A stretch of DNA of 39,323 nt from Vicinamibacterales bacterium. GTDB taxonomy: Bacteria; Acidobacteriota; Vicinamibacteria; Vicinamibacterales; 2-12-FULL-66-21. The notes below the pieces were generated by a model that searched no databases, had not been told where the DNA came from, and saw only the letters and a program-made list of their open reading frames with translations. The first letter of the stretch is position 1. Every line of letters begins with the position of its first letter. The position numbers and the translations under genes were made by a program. Below, piece after piece: positions 1 to 7,881 of this stretch. Where the stretch lies: positions 1 to 39,323 of the forward strand of contig DASXLB010000048.1 of the NCBI GenBank assembly GCA_036496585.1, read 5' to 3'.

Positions 1-1065
1 GGCGATACGCTCGCGGCCTTTTTGGCCATCGGCTTCGGCGCGACCACGTTCAGCGGCACGCGAGGCGGCATGTTCGTCCAGGCCGCCGAGAACTGGACCG
101 ACGCGGCGCAGGGAACCCGCCTGTTTTTCAACACGACGGCCACCGGGACGAATACGCCCAGCACGAAGATGACCGTCGATCCGAGTGGCAACATCGGCAT
201 CGGCACGTTCGCGCCGCAAGCGCCGCTGGAAGTGGTCAGGACCGGCACCAACGCGGCTGTCGTGTCTACGCTGTATGCCAACGGAACGGATTCGGGGGCC
301 TTTTTCGTCGCTCAGACCGCGCGCGGCACGGCCGCCGCGCCGGCCGTGATCCAGGTTGGCGATTTCCTTGGAGCATTTCTGTTAAATGGCTATGGCGGAT
401 CCCCCAACTTCAACGAGGCGGCCGCCGTCGCCGCGATTGCGGCTGAGAACTTCACGACGACCGCAAGCGGAAGCGCCCTCGTGTTCGGCACCACGCCGAT
501 CGGAGGGAATGACGGCCTTCTGAACATGGCCCTTCTGCCAAACGGCAATCTCAGCATCGGTACGCCGCCCGACGCGAACGGAATCCCGACCGCCGCCGAC
601 AAGCTGCAGGTGTTCGGCGACATCCGCGTTGGCAACGGCGGCACTAACGGCTGCGTGAGGAACTTCGCCGGCACGCAGCTGACCGGCGTCTGCGCGTCCG
701 ACCGCCGCTACAAGAAAGGCATCACGCCGTTCGGGCCGACGCTCGATCGCGTCGCCTCTCTGCAGCCGGTCCACTTCTACTGGCGCGCCGACGAGTTCCC
801 CGACCAGCACTTCGGCGACAGCCAGGCCTACGGCTTGATCGCGCAGGACGTCGAGCGGGTCCTCCCGGAGCTCGTCGTGACGCACGACGATGGTTACAAG
901 GCCGTCGACTACTCCAAGCTGCCACTTCTGACGATCCAGGCGGTCAAGGAGCTCAAGGCCGAGAACGACGCGTTGAAGACGGCCAACGACGATCTCGCGA
1001 GGCGGGTGGCAGAACTCGAGCGATTGGTCAAGGAGATCCGTCTGCCGACCGGTGGAGCGCGGTAG
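1..1065 (+). CDS. Fibre-like protein with C-terminal S74 intramolecular chaperone domain (5' partial)
   Basis: The frame is open from base 1, so the start lies upstream of the window. The visible 354 codons hold the end of a repeated fibre region (modules with 'NIGIGT' and 'AENWTDAAQG' signatures, also found in the next gene) and a C-terminal Peptidase_S74 chaperone domain. That domain opens at Ser233 of the visible part (SDRRYK). The Ser and the Lys five residues on match the self-cleavage dyad known from endosialidase-type chaperones. The tail (KELKAENDALK onwards) is a coiled coil. In this family the domain helps fibres trimerise and is then cut off. Two Cys flank the segment just before it (NGCVRNFAG...GVC), a possible disulphide. 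Phage tail fibres share the domain, but no phage genes are nearby, so a cell-surface or secreted fibre is more likely. The ligand is unknown. Confidence 0.85.
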   Translation, partial: GDTLAAFLAIGFGATTFSGTRGGMFVQAAENWTDAAQGTRLFFNTTATGTNTPSTKMTVDPSGNIGIGTFAPQAPLEVVRTGTNAAVVSTLYANGTDSGAFFVAQTARGTAAAPAVIQVGDFLGAFLLNGYGGSPNFNEAAAVAAIAAENFTTTASGSALVFGTTPIGGNDGLLNMALLPNGNLSIGTPPDANGIPTAADKLQVFGDIRVGNGGTNGCVRNFAGTQLTGVCASDRRYKKGITPFGPTLDRVASLQPVHFYWRADEFPDQHFGDSQAYGLIAQDVERVLPELVVTHDDGYKAVDYSKLPLLTIQAVKELKAENDALKTANDDLARRVAELERLVKEIRLPTGGAR

Positions 1066-1126
1066 TTGCCACGAAGTCGTCCTTGAGGCACCATCAAGGC
1101 TCCCCAGCGGTTTAGAAGGAGCGGAT

Positions 1127-3658
1127 ATGCGCATCGTCGCGGCTGTCAGCATCACGTGTGTACTGGCTTTGGGCGTGCCTTCGCCCGCTCACTCGGAGGT
1201 GCGGGCACAGTCGCCGGCGAATTCGGCGGTGTCGGTGCCGCGTCTCATCACGGTCACCGGCACCTATCAACCGGCGTCGGGCCAGCCGGCGCCGGCCAGC
1301 GCCGTCGTCACGCTGGCGGTCTACACCGACCCGACTGGCGGCACAGCGCTCTTTCAGGAAACGCAGGACGTCACACTCGATGCCAGCGGGCGTTACGCGG
1401 TGCAGCTCGGCGCCACGCAGCCCGACGGCCTGCCGCTCGCCCTCTTCGCCGAGGGCCAGGAACGCTGGCTCGGCGTGCAGTTCGCCGGCGTCAACGAAGT
1501 CGAACACGCCAGGGCACGTCTGACCAGCGTGCCATATGCCCTGCGCGCCGCCGATGCCGAGACGCTCGGCGGCCATCCCGCGTCCGCCTACCTGCTCTCC
1601 CCAAAAGCCGCGAGCGGCGACGCGGCGACCTCCGGCGCCGACAGCACCGCCACCGCCAAGGACGTGCAGGTGGGCACCATCAACACGCTCGCCAAGTACG
1701 TCACCACCGTCGACGTCGGCGACTCCGCGGTCGTCGAGACGGGCGGCCGGGTCGGCATCGGCACGACCACGCCGCTCGATTTCCTGCACGTGCGCTACAC
1801 CAACACCAACGGCGGGCTCACCGGCTTCGCCGTCCAGAATCTCGGCAGCACCGCGACGTCCTACTCCGGCATGCTCTTCTTCGACCACAACGGCGTGCTC
1901 AGCCAGTTCCAGGGCTTCAACAACATCACGCACGAGTACCGCATCAACAACATCGCCAAGACGGGCGGCGTTACCGACGGCTCGATCAATTTCATGATCG
2001 GCGCCACATCGCGCTTCCTCGTGACGAGCACCGGCAGCATCGGCGTCGGCACGCCGGCGCCGGCCGCGCTGCTCGACGTCAGCAATGGGCTGGTCGGGAC
2101 CAGCGCCATCGCCAACATCTACGGCACCACCTATGGCGCGAACAGCTTCGGGACGGAGATCGTGGGACGCAAAGCGCGCGGCACCCTGCTGGCGCCGACC
2201 GCGGCGCAGAACGGCGATGCACTCGCGATCATCGGCGGCAAGGGCTTCGGCGCCACCGGCTTCAGCGGATCGACCTCCGGCATGTTCGTCCAGACGGCCG
2301 AGAACTGGACGGATGCTGCGCAAGGCAGCCTGGTGTATTTCACGACCACTCCGACCGGCACCACTCAGCCTCTGGTGCGGATGACGCTGACACCGACCGG
2401 CAATGCGGGCATTGGCACGTTCACGCCGGTGGCGAGCCTCGAAGTGAGCAACGCCATCTCGGGCGCGGCCTTCGCGAACATCGTCACCAGCAGTTTTACT
2501 GGAAGTACCGGAACAGGTTCGGCATTCGTTGGGCGAAAGGCGCGCGGCACGTCGGTCGCGCCGACCGCAGCCCAGAACGGAGACGTCCTCACCACGTTCA
2601 TCGGCCGCGGCTTCGCGACGACGTCATTCGGATCCGCCTTCAGCGGCATGTCGGTTCTCGCGGCAGAGAACTTCACGACCAGCGCGCAGGGATCGTTTCT
2701 CAATTTCTATACAACGGCCGTCGGCACAGCGGTGTCGAACCCCAGCATGACAATAGATCCGAGCGGCAACGTCGGCATTGGCACCAGCCCGGCGTTTCCC
2801 GGCGCGCCGCTCGAAGTGAGCCGAACCGGCTCTGACGCGGGAATCCTGACCAGCGTCTACACGAATGGAAGCAACGTCAACCCCTTCTACATCGCGGCGT
2901 TCGCGAACGGAACGGCCACGACGCCGACGGCCACCCAGACGGGAAACGTGCTCGGGGTCTGGGCCGCCACCGGATATGGCACCACGCAATTCGGGGATGT
3001 CGCCGGCGGCATGGGGGTTATCGCCGAGGAGAACTTCACCGACACGGCGCAGGGCTCAGCGACCGGGCTTTTCGCCACGCCGATCGGTACGACGGTTCCG
3101 CACCTCAATCTGGCGATCCTGCCTTCGGGCAACGTCGGCATTGGCGACTGGGCGATCCCGGGTGGCAATCCGACCGCGACGGACAAGCTGCAGGTATTCG
3201 GCGACATTCGCGTCGGCACCAGCGGTACCAACGGATGCGTCATGAACTTCGCCGGGTCAGGTCTGGTCGGCGTCTGCGCGTCCGACCGCCGCTACAAGAA
3301 GGGCGTCACGCCGTTCGCCCGCACACTCGATCGGCTCACCGCGCTGCAGCCAGTTCACTTCTACTGGCGCGCCGACGAGTTCCCCGAGCATCATTTCGGC
3401 GACAGCCAGGCCTACGGTCTGATCGCCCAGGAGGTCGAACAGGTGCTGCCGGAGCTCGTCGTCACGCACGACGACGGCTACAAGGCCGTCGACTACTCGG
3501 CGCTCCCGCTTCTGACCATCCAGGCGGTGAAGGAGCTCAAGGCCGAGAACGACGACCTGAAGCGAAAGGTCGGCGAGATCGACGAATTGAAGAAGCGCGT
3601 CGCGGATCTCGAGCGGCTCTTGAAGGATCTGCAGCAGCGCGCGTCGATCCAGCGGTAG
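1127..3658 (+). CDS. Secreted fibre-like repeat protein with S74 self-cleaving chaperone domain
   Basis: 843 residues. I chose the ATG at 1127 because AGAAGGAG lies at 1114-1121, with good spacing, and the product then begins with a signal peptide (MRIVAAVSITCVLALGVPSP). A domain at about residues 35-150 resembles those at the start of other bacterial fibre proteins. Then come at least four modules of roughly 100-130 residues sharing 'VGIGT', 'GRKARGT', 'AQNGD' and 'AENFT..AQG' elements. The C-terminal S74 domain starts at Ser719 (SDRRYKKG), with Lys724 as the predicted dyad partner, and ends in a coiled coil. The last ~230 residues are close to those of the gene before it, pointing to tandem duplication. 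The cleaved trimer is probably exported; its binding partner cannot be told from sequence. Confidence 0.87.
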   Translation: MRIVAAVSITCVLALGVPSPAHSEVRAQSPANSAVSVPRLITVTGTYQPASGQPAPASAVVTLAVYTDPTGGTALFQETQDVTLDASGRYAVQLGATQPDGLPLALFAEGQERWLGVQFAGVNEVEHARARLTSVPYALRAADAETLGGHPASAYLLSPKAASGDAATSGADSTATAKDVQVGTINTLAKYVTTVDVGDSAVVETGGRVGIGTTTPLDFLHVRYTNTNGGLTGFAVQNLGSTATSYSGMLFFDHNGVLSQFQGFNNITHEYRINNIAKTGGVTDGSINFMIGATSRFLVTSTGSIGVGTPAPAALLDVSNGLVGTSAIANIYGTTYGANSFGTEIVGRKARGTLLAPTAAQNGDALAIIGGKGFGATGFSGSTSGMFVQTAENWTDAAQGSLVYFTTTPTGTTQPLVRMTLTPTGNAGIGTFTPVASLEVSNAISGAAFANIVTSSFTGSTGTGSAFVGRKARGTSVAPTAAQNGDVLTTFIGRGFATTSFGSAFSGMSVLAAENFTTSAQGSFLNFYTTAVGTAVSNPSMTIDPSGNVGIGTSPAFPGAPLEVSRTGSDAGILTSVYTNGSNVNPFYIAAFANGTATTPTATQTGNVLGVWAATGYGTTQFGDVAGGMGVIAEENFTDTAQGSATGLFATPIGTTVPHLNLAILPSGNVGIGDWAIPGGNPTATDKLQVFGDIRVGTSGTNGCVMNFAGSGLVGVCASDRRYKKGVTPFARTLDRLTALQPVHFYWRADEFPEHHFGDSQAYGLIAQEVEQVLPELVVTHDDGYKAVDYSALPLLTIQAVKELKAENDDLKRKVGEIDELKKRVADLERLLKDLQQRASIQR

Positions 3659-3676
3659 CTGGACGGAGTGCGGGTA

Positions 3677-4642
3677 CTAAACGGCGGGACCCGGCCGCCG
3701 CTGCATCGTCAGAATCTCGCGCGGCGCGTGTTCGACCTGCAGCGTCGTGTGTTCGATATGGAATTGGTCGCGCAGCATCTGCTCGAGCGTGCGGCGCGCG
3801 CCGTGACAGTCGATGCCCGCCGAAACCAGCACGTGCGCGGTCAGGATCGGGTGCCCCGGCGCCAGTTCCCAGAGATGCAGGTCGTGCACCTCCTTGACGT
3901 GCTCGCAGCGCGCCATCGTCATCCCGACGTCGCGCGGCGTGAGGCCTGCCGGCGCCCCTTCGAGCAGCACCCGGATCGCCTTTTTCTGCAACTGGTAGCC
4001 GGACCGCAGCATCAGGATCGCGACGGCCATCGACGCGATCGCGTCGGCGCGGACGAACCCGGTCGTCATGATGACGACCCCGGCGATGAGCGTCCCGACG
4101 AACGCATACAGGTCGGTGAGGATGTGCTGGAAGCTGCCTTCGACGTTCATGCTCTCGCGGTTGGCCTTCGCCAGCACCCACGCGGCGGCAAGATTCACCA
4201 CGACGCCGATGCCGGCGACGACGGTCACCACCAGCCCCTGAACCTCGGGCGGGTGCACCAGCCGCTCGACTGACTCGTAGATGACGATCACGCCGAGCAC
4301 CAGCAGCACGGCGCTGTTCGCCTGCCCGCTCAGGACCTCCGCGCGCCGACGGCCATAGGTCAAGCTCTCGCCGCCGGGCTGCTGCACGTAGCGGAGCACG
4401 ACCAGCGAGAGCGCCAGCGCGCCGGCGTCGGTCAGCATGTGCGCCGCGTCGGACAACAGCGCCAGCGAGTGCGCGACGATGCCGGCGACGACCTCGAACG
4501 CCATGAAGGCGACGATCAGTACGAACGCGATGGTGAGATAACGGGCGTCGGCGTCGGCCTTGACGGCGTGCGAATGGTCGTGGCCGTGTTCGTGGGAGTG
4601 ATGATGATGGCCGGCATGGTCGTGGGAATGCGCCTGTGCCAC
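3677..4642 (-). CDS. Cation diffusion facilitator (CzcD/ZitB-like metal exporter)
   Basis: 321 residues. The N-terminus is a His/Asp-rich metal-binding tail (HSHDH, HHHHSHEHGHDHSH), followed by six predicted membrane helices and a C-terminal cytoplasmic domain. The two transport-site motifs are present: SDAAHMLTDAG in helix 2 and QHILTD in helix 5, the His/Asp pairs that bind Zn2+ or similar ions in CDF transporters. These antiporters usually export Zn, Co or Cd against protons; the ion here is not determined. The gene follows the AraC-type regulator at once. The GTG at 4642 has GAGG five bases upstream. A GTG at 4648 overlaps the regulator's TGA stop and is an alternative start. Either way the two genes are probably translated together. 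Confidence 0.9.
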   Translation of the reverse strand: MAQAHSHDHAGHHHHSHEHGHDHSHAVKADADARYLTIAFVLIVAFMAFEVVAGIVAHSLALLSDAAHMLTDAGALALSLVVLRYVQQPGGESLTYGRRRAEVLSGQANSAVLLVLGVIVIYESVERLVHPPEVQGLVVTVVAGIGVVVNLAAAWVLAKANRESMNVEGSFQHILTDLYAFVGTLIAGVVIMTTGFVRADAIASMAVAILMLRSGYQLQKKAIRVLLEGAPAGLTPRDVGMTMARCEHVKEVHDLHLWELAPGHPILTAHVLVSAGIDCHGARRTLEQMLRDQFHIEHTTLQVEHAPREILTMQRRPGPAV

Positions 4643-4644
4643 GT

Positions 4645-5661
4645 TCACCTCGCTTGGCCGATCATCGCACGAGTCGGCGCGGCCGGGCGCTCTGCGGCCT
4701 CGCGGCGCCAGGCCGCCGGTGAACGCCCGACGAATTTCTTGAAGGCGCGGCTGAACGCCGCTTCCGATTCGTAGCCGACCGCGGCGGCGACGGCGGCGAC
4801 CTGGCCACCCTCGGCGAGCAGCCGCGACGCGAGCTGCGCGCGCCAGAGCGCCAGATACTGCATCGGCGGCTGCCCGACCATGTCGGTGAAGCGCTCGGCA
4901 AAGACCGAGCGCGACAACCCGCCGGCACGCGCCAGCCCCTCCACCGACCAGTCTGCCGCCGGCTCGGCGTGCATCGCCGCCAGCGCCTGACCGACCGCGG
5001 CGTCGCGGAGCCCGGCGAGCCAGCCGGTCTCGGCCTCCGGCAGCGCCTCGAGATACTGCCGGACGACCTCGACGAACATGAGCTCGGACAGCCGCGCGAG
5101 CACGTTCTCGCCGCCCGGCCGGCCCGCGCCGGACTCGGCGACGGCGATGTTGACGAGCGTGCTCAACCAGCCGGTGATCGCACGCGGACCGCGCGCCGAC
5201 AGGTGAATCATCCGCGGCAACGCGCCGAGCAGCGGATTGTAGGGGCGGTCGTCGCATCCGAGGAACCCGCAGACCACGCGGGCCCGATCGCTGCCGCCGC
5301 CGCCCATCTCATAGACCAGCGGCAGCGGCGACGAACGGCGCACGAACATCGAGTGATCCGGCACCGAACGCATGCCGGGCGCGCTCGACAGCACGTGCCC
5401 GTCTCCCTGCGGAAACACGATCAGGTCCCCCTCCCGCAACGCTATCGGGTCGGCGCCGACCGCATGGCCCCAGCAGTTGCCGCGCGCGATCAGGTGGTAC
5501 TCGATGACCCGGTGCGCGCCCGGCATCACCGACCCGGCGATCTCGTGGGCGGGGGGCGCTTCCGCGACCCACGGCGAACTGAGCTCGAAATCGAAGAACA
5601 CCGCGCCGGTCAGCCGCACCGCGCGCAGCACGTCCGACAGGACGTCGCTCCGGACGCTCAC
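4645..5661 (-). CDS. AraC-family regulator with N-terminal cupin domain
   Basis: 338 residues. The GTG start at 5661 is set by GGAGG (minus strand, 5667-5671) five bases upstream. It yields an N-terminus (SDVLSDVLRAVRLTGAVFFDFE) typical of the cupin_6 AraC subfamily. The C-terminal ~100 residues hold two helix-turn-helix motifs, the first near GLARAGGLSRSVF and the second near VAAAVGYESEAAFSRAFKK, then the usual G-RSPAAWR ending. Members of this subfamily control small-molecule or stress genes; the ligand is unknown. It is cotranscribed with the metal exporter downstream and diverges from the DinB-like/methyltransferase pair, so it could control either or both. Many paralogues sit next to oxidoreductases, so a metal-sensing role is only suggested by the neighbour. 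Confidence 0.9.
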   Translation of the reverse strand: MSVRSDVLSDVLRAVRLTGAVFFDFELSSPWVAEAPPAHEIAGSVMPGAHRVIEYHLIARGNCWGHAVGADPIALREGDLIVFPQGDGHVLSSAPGMRSVPDHSMFVRRSSPLPLVYEMGGGGSDRARVVCGFLGCDDRPYNPLLGALPRMIHLSARGPRAITGWLSTLVNIAVAESGAGRPGGENVLARLSELMFVEVVRQYLEALPEAETGWLAGLRDAAVGQALAAMHAEPAADWSVEGLARAGGLSRSVFAERFTDMVGQPPMQYLALWRAQLASRLLAEGGQVAAVAAAVGYESEAAFSRAFKKFVGRSPAAWRREAAERPAAPTRAMIGQAR

Positions 5662-5700
5662 CGGCGCCTCCGGACGCACGGGCAGCCGCGCCGGACGATC

Positions 5701-5737
5701 GGCGTGGTCCGCACCTGTGTCGGACGAAAGGCGTGGT
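5701..5737. promoter_or_regulatory. Possible AraC operator region in divergent intergenic space
   Basis: The 172-base gap 5662-5833 between the divergent AraC and DinB-like genes must hold both promoters. It contains a direct repeat GGCGTGGT at 5701-5708 and 5730-5737 (29 bases apart) and an inverted repeat GTCCG-N9-CGGAC at 5707-5725. AraC-type proteins usually bind direct half-sites. With this GC content an 8-base repeat could arise by chance. I saw no convincing -35/-10 pair. Confidence 0.25.
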
Positions 5738-5833
5738 AATCCGGACGCTCGCACATGCCTCGGAACCGATGCCGTCCGTAGGTTAGAGAAGACGGCGGCG
5801 CACTGAGGCGCCCCAACCCGAAAGGACAAGTGT

Positions 5834-6370
5834 ATGACGACAACCGTTTCCAATGTCCCGGCCGGTATGGTCTCTCGTCCGGCAGCGGCGAGCGTGCGCG
5901 CCGGCCTGCTGGCCGACCGCCTGGAACAGGGAGCGCGCGCGCTGGCGTCGCTCGCCAGCACGCTGTGCGACAACGAGTGGCACACGCCGCTTCCGCACGA
6001 CGGCCGTAGCTGCGGCGTCGTGGTCCATCACGTGGCGAGCGTCTACCCGCTGGAAATCCAGCTGGCCAAAACCGTGGCATCGGGTGACCCGGTGACCGGC
6101 GTGACGGGCAAGGACGTCGACGCGATGAACGCCGCGCACGCCGACGCCCACGCCGCGGTCACGAAGGGCCAGGCGATCGACCTGCTGCTGCGCAACAGCG
6201 CGGCGGCGGCGGACGCCATCCGCGCCCTCACCGACGAGGATCTCGATCGCGCGGCCGCGGTCTCGCTCTACGACGACGCGGCGCTGACCTGCCAGTTCGT
6301 GCTCGAGGACCACGCGGTGCGGCACAGCTATCACCACCTGGCCGGCATCCGAGCGGCGGTGCGGCGATGA
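5834..6370 (+). CDS. DinB-like / DUF664-type protein
   Basis: 178 residues, ATG preceded by AAAGGA eight bases upstream. The sequence has the four-helix DinB/YfiT pattern: a helix with VVVHHVASV and a later helix with LEDHAVRHSYHHL. The spaced His residues correspond to the metal-binding His triad of this fold. Members are metal-dependent thiol transferases (mycothiol, bacillithiol or glutathione) or have no known function; cofactor and substrate here are unknown. It overlaps the methyltransferase by ATGA and is divergent from the AraC regulator, so the two genes form a small operon. Confidence 0.75.
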   Translation: MTTTVSNVPAGMVSRPAAASVRAGLLADRLEQGARALASLASTLCDNEWHTPLPHDGRSCGVVVHHVASVYPLEIQLAKTVASGDPVTGVTGKDVDAMNAAHADAHAAVTKGQAIDLLLRNSAAAADAIRALTDEDLDRAAAVSLYDDAALTCQFVLEDHAVRHSYHHLAGIRAAVRR

Positions 6371-7209
6371 CGCCAGCGACCACCGTCCTCGTCTGCGATC
6401 CGGCTCGGTATCCCGTCGACTTCGCCGCCGTGAAGGCGCGGCAGCGGGCGATGTGGGCGTCGGGCGACTTCGCGGTCGTCGGCACGACGCTCCAGATCGT
6501 CGGCGAGACGCTCTGCGAGGCGGTCGACATCCGCAGTGGTGAACGCGTGCTCGACGTCGCCGCCGGCAATGGCAACGCCACGCTGGCGGCGGCGCGCCGG
6601 TTCGCGCGCGTGGTCTCGACCGACTACCTGCCGGAGCTGCTCGATCATGGCCGCCGGCGCGCCGCCGCGGAAGGGCTCGACGTGCTGTTCGAGACGGCCG
6701 ATGCCGAGGCACTGCCTTTCGCCGGCGGCGACTTCGACGTGGTGCTCTCGACGTTCGGGGTGATGTTCGCGCCCGATCATCGCCGCGGCGCCCGAGAGCT
6801 GCTCCGCGTCTGCCGGCCCGGCGGCCGCATCGGGCTCGCGTGCTGGACGCCAGGGGGTTTCGTCGGCAGGCTGTTCCGCACCGTCGCAGTGCACGTGCCG
6901 CCGATCCCCGGCGTTGCATCGCCGCTCTTGTGGGGGAATGCTGACTACCTCGAATCCCTCTTCGAACGCGGCCAAACGATCGCCTCCACGCCGCGGCAGT
7001 TTGCGTTCCGTTACGCCTCGGCCGAGCACTTCGTCGACGTGTTTCGAGCCTTCTATGGCCCGATGCACAAGGCGTTCGATGCGCTCGACGCGGCAGGGCA
7101 GATGGCGCTGGAGCGCGAGGTGATCGCGCTGCTGCGGCAGGCGGACGAGGGAGCGGGACGAGGCCTGGTCATCCCCGCCGAGTATCTCGAAGTCGTCGTT
7201 CGGGCGTGA
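6367..7209 (+). CDS. Class I SAM-dependent methyltransferase (UbiE/Methyltransf_11 type)
   Basis: 280 residues, start coupled to the DinB-like gene by a 4-base ATGA overlap. Motif I of the SAM-binding fold is VLDVAAGNGNATLAAA at about residues 61-76. The acidic residue at the end of strand 2 is in VVSTDYLPELL. FDVVLSTFGVMF is motif IV, and LRVCRPGGRIGLACW is the post-core strand. The first 45 residues (with KARQRAMWASGDFAVVG) match a common soil-bacterial subgroup of small-molecule methyltransferases. The acceptor is unknown. The neighbouring DinB-like protein suggests joint action on one metabolite or toxic compound, which is inference. Confidence 0.88.
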   Translation: MTPATTVLVCDPARYPVDFAAVKARQRAMWASGDFAVVGTTLQIVGETLCEAVDIRSGERVLDVAAGNGNATLAAARRFARVVSTDYLPELLDHGRRRAAAEGLDVLFETADAEALPFAGGDFDVVLSTFGVMFAPDHRRGARELLRVCRPGGRIGLACWTPGGFVGRLFRTVAVHVPPIPGVASPLLWGNADYLESLFERGQTIASTPRQFAFRYASAEHFVDVFRAFYGPMHKAFDALDAAGQMALEREVIALLRQADEGAGRGLVIPAEYLEVVVRA

Positions 7210-7212
7210 GGA

Positions 7213-7227
7213 GCCTGCCCGGCAGGC
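7213..7227. terminator. GC hairpin between convergent genes
   Basis: GCCTGCC-C-GGCAGGC is a perfect 7-base inverted repeat between the stop of the methyltransferase (7209) and the stop of the convergent hypothetical gene (7253). It could fold on both strands. There is no T-run on either side, so it is at best a weak terminator or an RNA-end stabiliser. Confidence 0.35.
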
Positions 7228-7252
7228 CGGCCGCGGCCATCGCCGCGCGGCG

Positions 7253-7765
7253 CTACACTACCCGGCTGTCGTAAGCCCAGTGCAGCACCGCCTGGCGCTG
7301 CCTGCGCCGGCACAGCCGGTCGCCAGGTTCGCAGTGGCGCCGGATCGCTGCGACGTGCCTGGCGATGGCGCGCCAGCGGCGAATCTGCCGCGGGTCGTCC
7401 GACGAACGACGCCCGCTGTAGTAGCGGCAGTACCACTGGAACCATCCCCGTGGGTCCTGCGGCCTGATCCATCCCTGGCGACGCCATTCGGCCAGCGACT
7501 GCGACGCTTTCACCCCGAAGAGGTTCAACGCTGAATCGTAGCGGCGAGGGCTGAGCTTCGCGCCGGCGAACCAGCTCGCGGGAAACTCGCCGCGACAGTC
7601 GGTCATGTACTTGCCGCCGAACACGCCGAGCCGCAGCATCTGCTTCGGCGTCAGATCCGGCCGGAACAGCGGATGAAAGTTGCGCCCCATCGGCTCGGTC
7701 CGGAAGTAGACATACCCCTGCTGCATCCTGTCGTGCACGACCACGCGTTCGCGTCGTTCACCCAT
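7253..7765 (-). CDS. Conserved hypothetical protein rich in Trp, Tyr and Arg
   Basis: 170 residues from the ATG at 7765; a TTG at 7801 would add 12 residues and the ATG at 7729 would remove 12. I do not recognise a named domain. Conserved-looking blocks are GYVYFRTEPMGRNFHPLF, LRLGVFGGKYMTDC, FPASWFAGAKLSP, LNLFGVKASQSLAEW and GWFQWYCRYYSGRR. The density of aromatic residues and motif-like strings argues for a real, conserved cytosolic protein. The last part is Arg-rich, perhaps for nucleic-acid binding. There is no signal peptide or membrane helix. It stands alone, convergent with the methyltransferase and divergent from the esterase. Confidence 0.72.
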   Translation of the reverse strand: MGERRERVVVHDRMQQGYVYFRTEPMGRNFHPLFRPDLTPKQMLRLGVFGGKYMTDCRGEFPASWFAGAKLSPRRYDSALNLFGVKASQSLAEWRRQGWIRPQDPRGWFQWYCRYYSGRRSSDDPRQIRRWRAIARHVAAIRRHCEPGDRLCRRRQRQAVLHWAYDSRVV

Positions 7766-7881
7766 GCGCTTCACTGTAAGGACCGCTGCATTCGATGACA
7801 AGGCGGCCCGCCGCCGCTCGAGCTACCGCGGGCCGGACGCGGTTGCGGTCCGACTGTCCGGTCATCCATACTGGCTTGCCT

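Noticed and set aside
1156-2835. Long plus-strand frame of 559 codons over the fibre gene
   Set aside because: It is Arg/His-rich with no domain, lies in another frame of a gene with a clear signal peptide and S74 domain, and reflects the GC-rich third positions.
1-3658. Prophage tail region because of S74 domains
   Set aside because: No other phage gene is visible, the second protein has a signal peptide, and the modules repeat in a way unlike a single phage fibre. The upstream side is not visible, so a small doubt remains.
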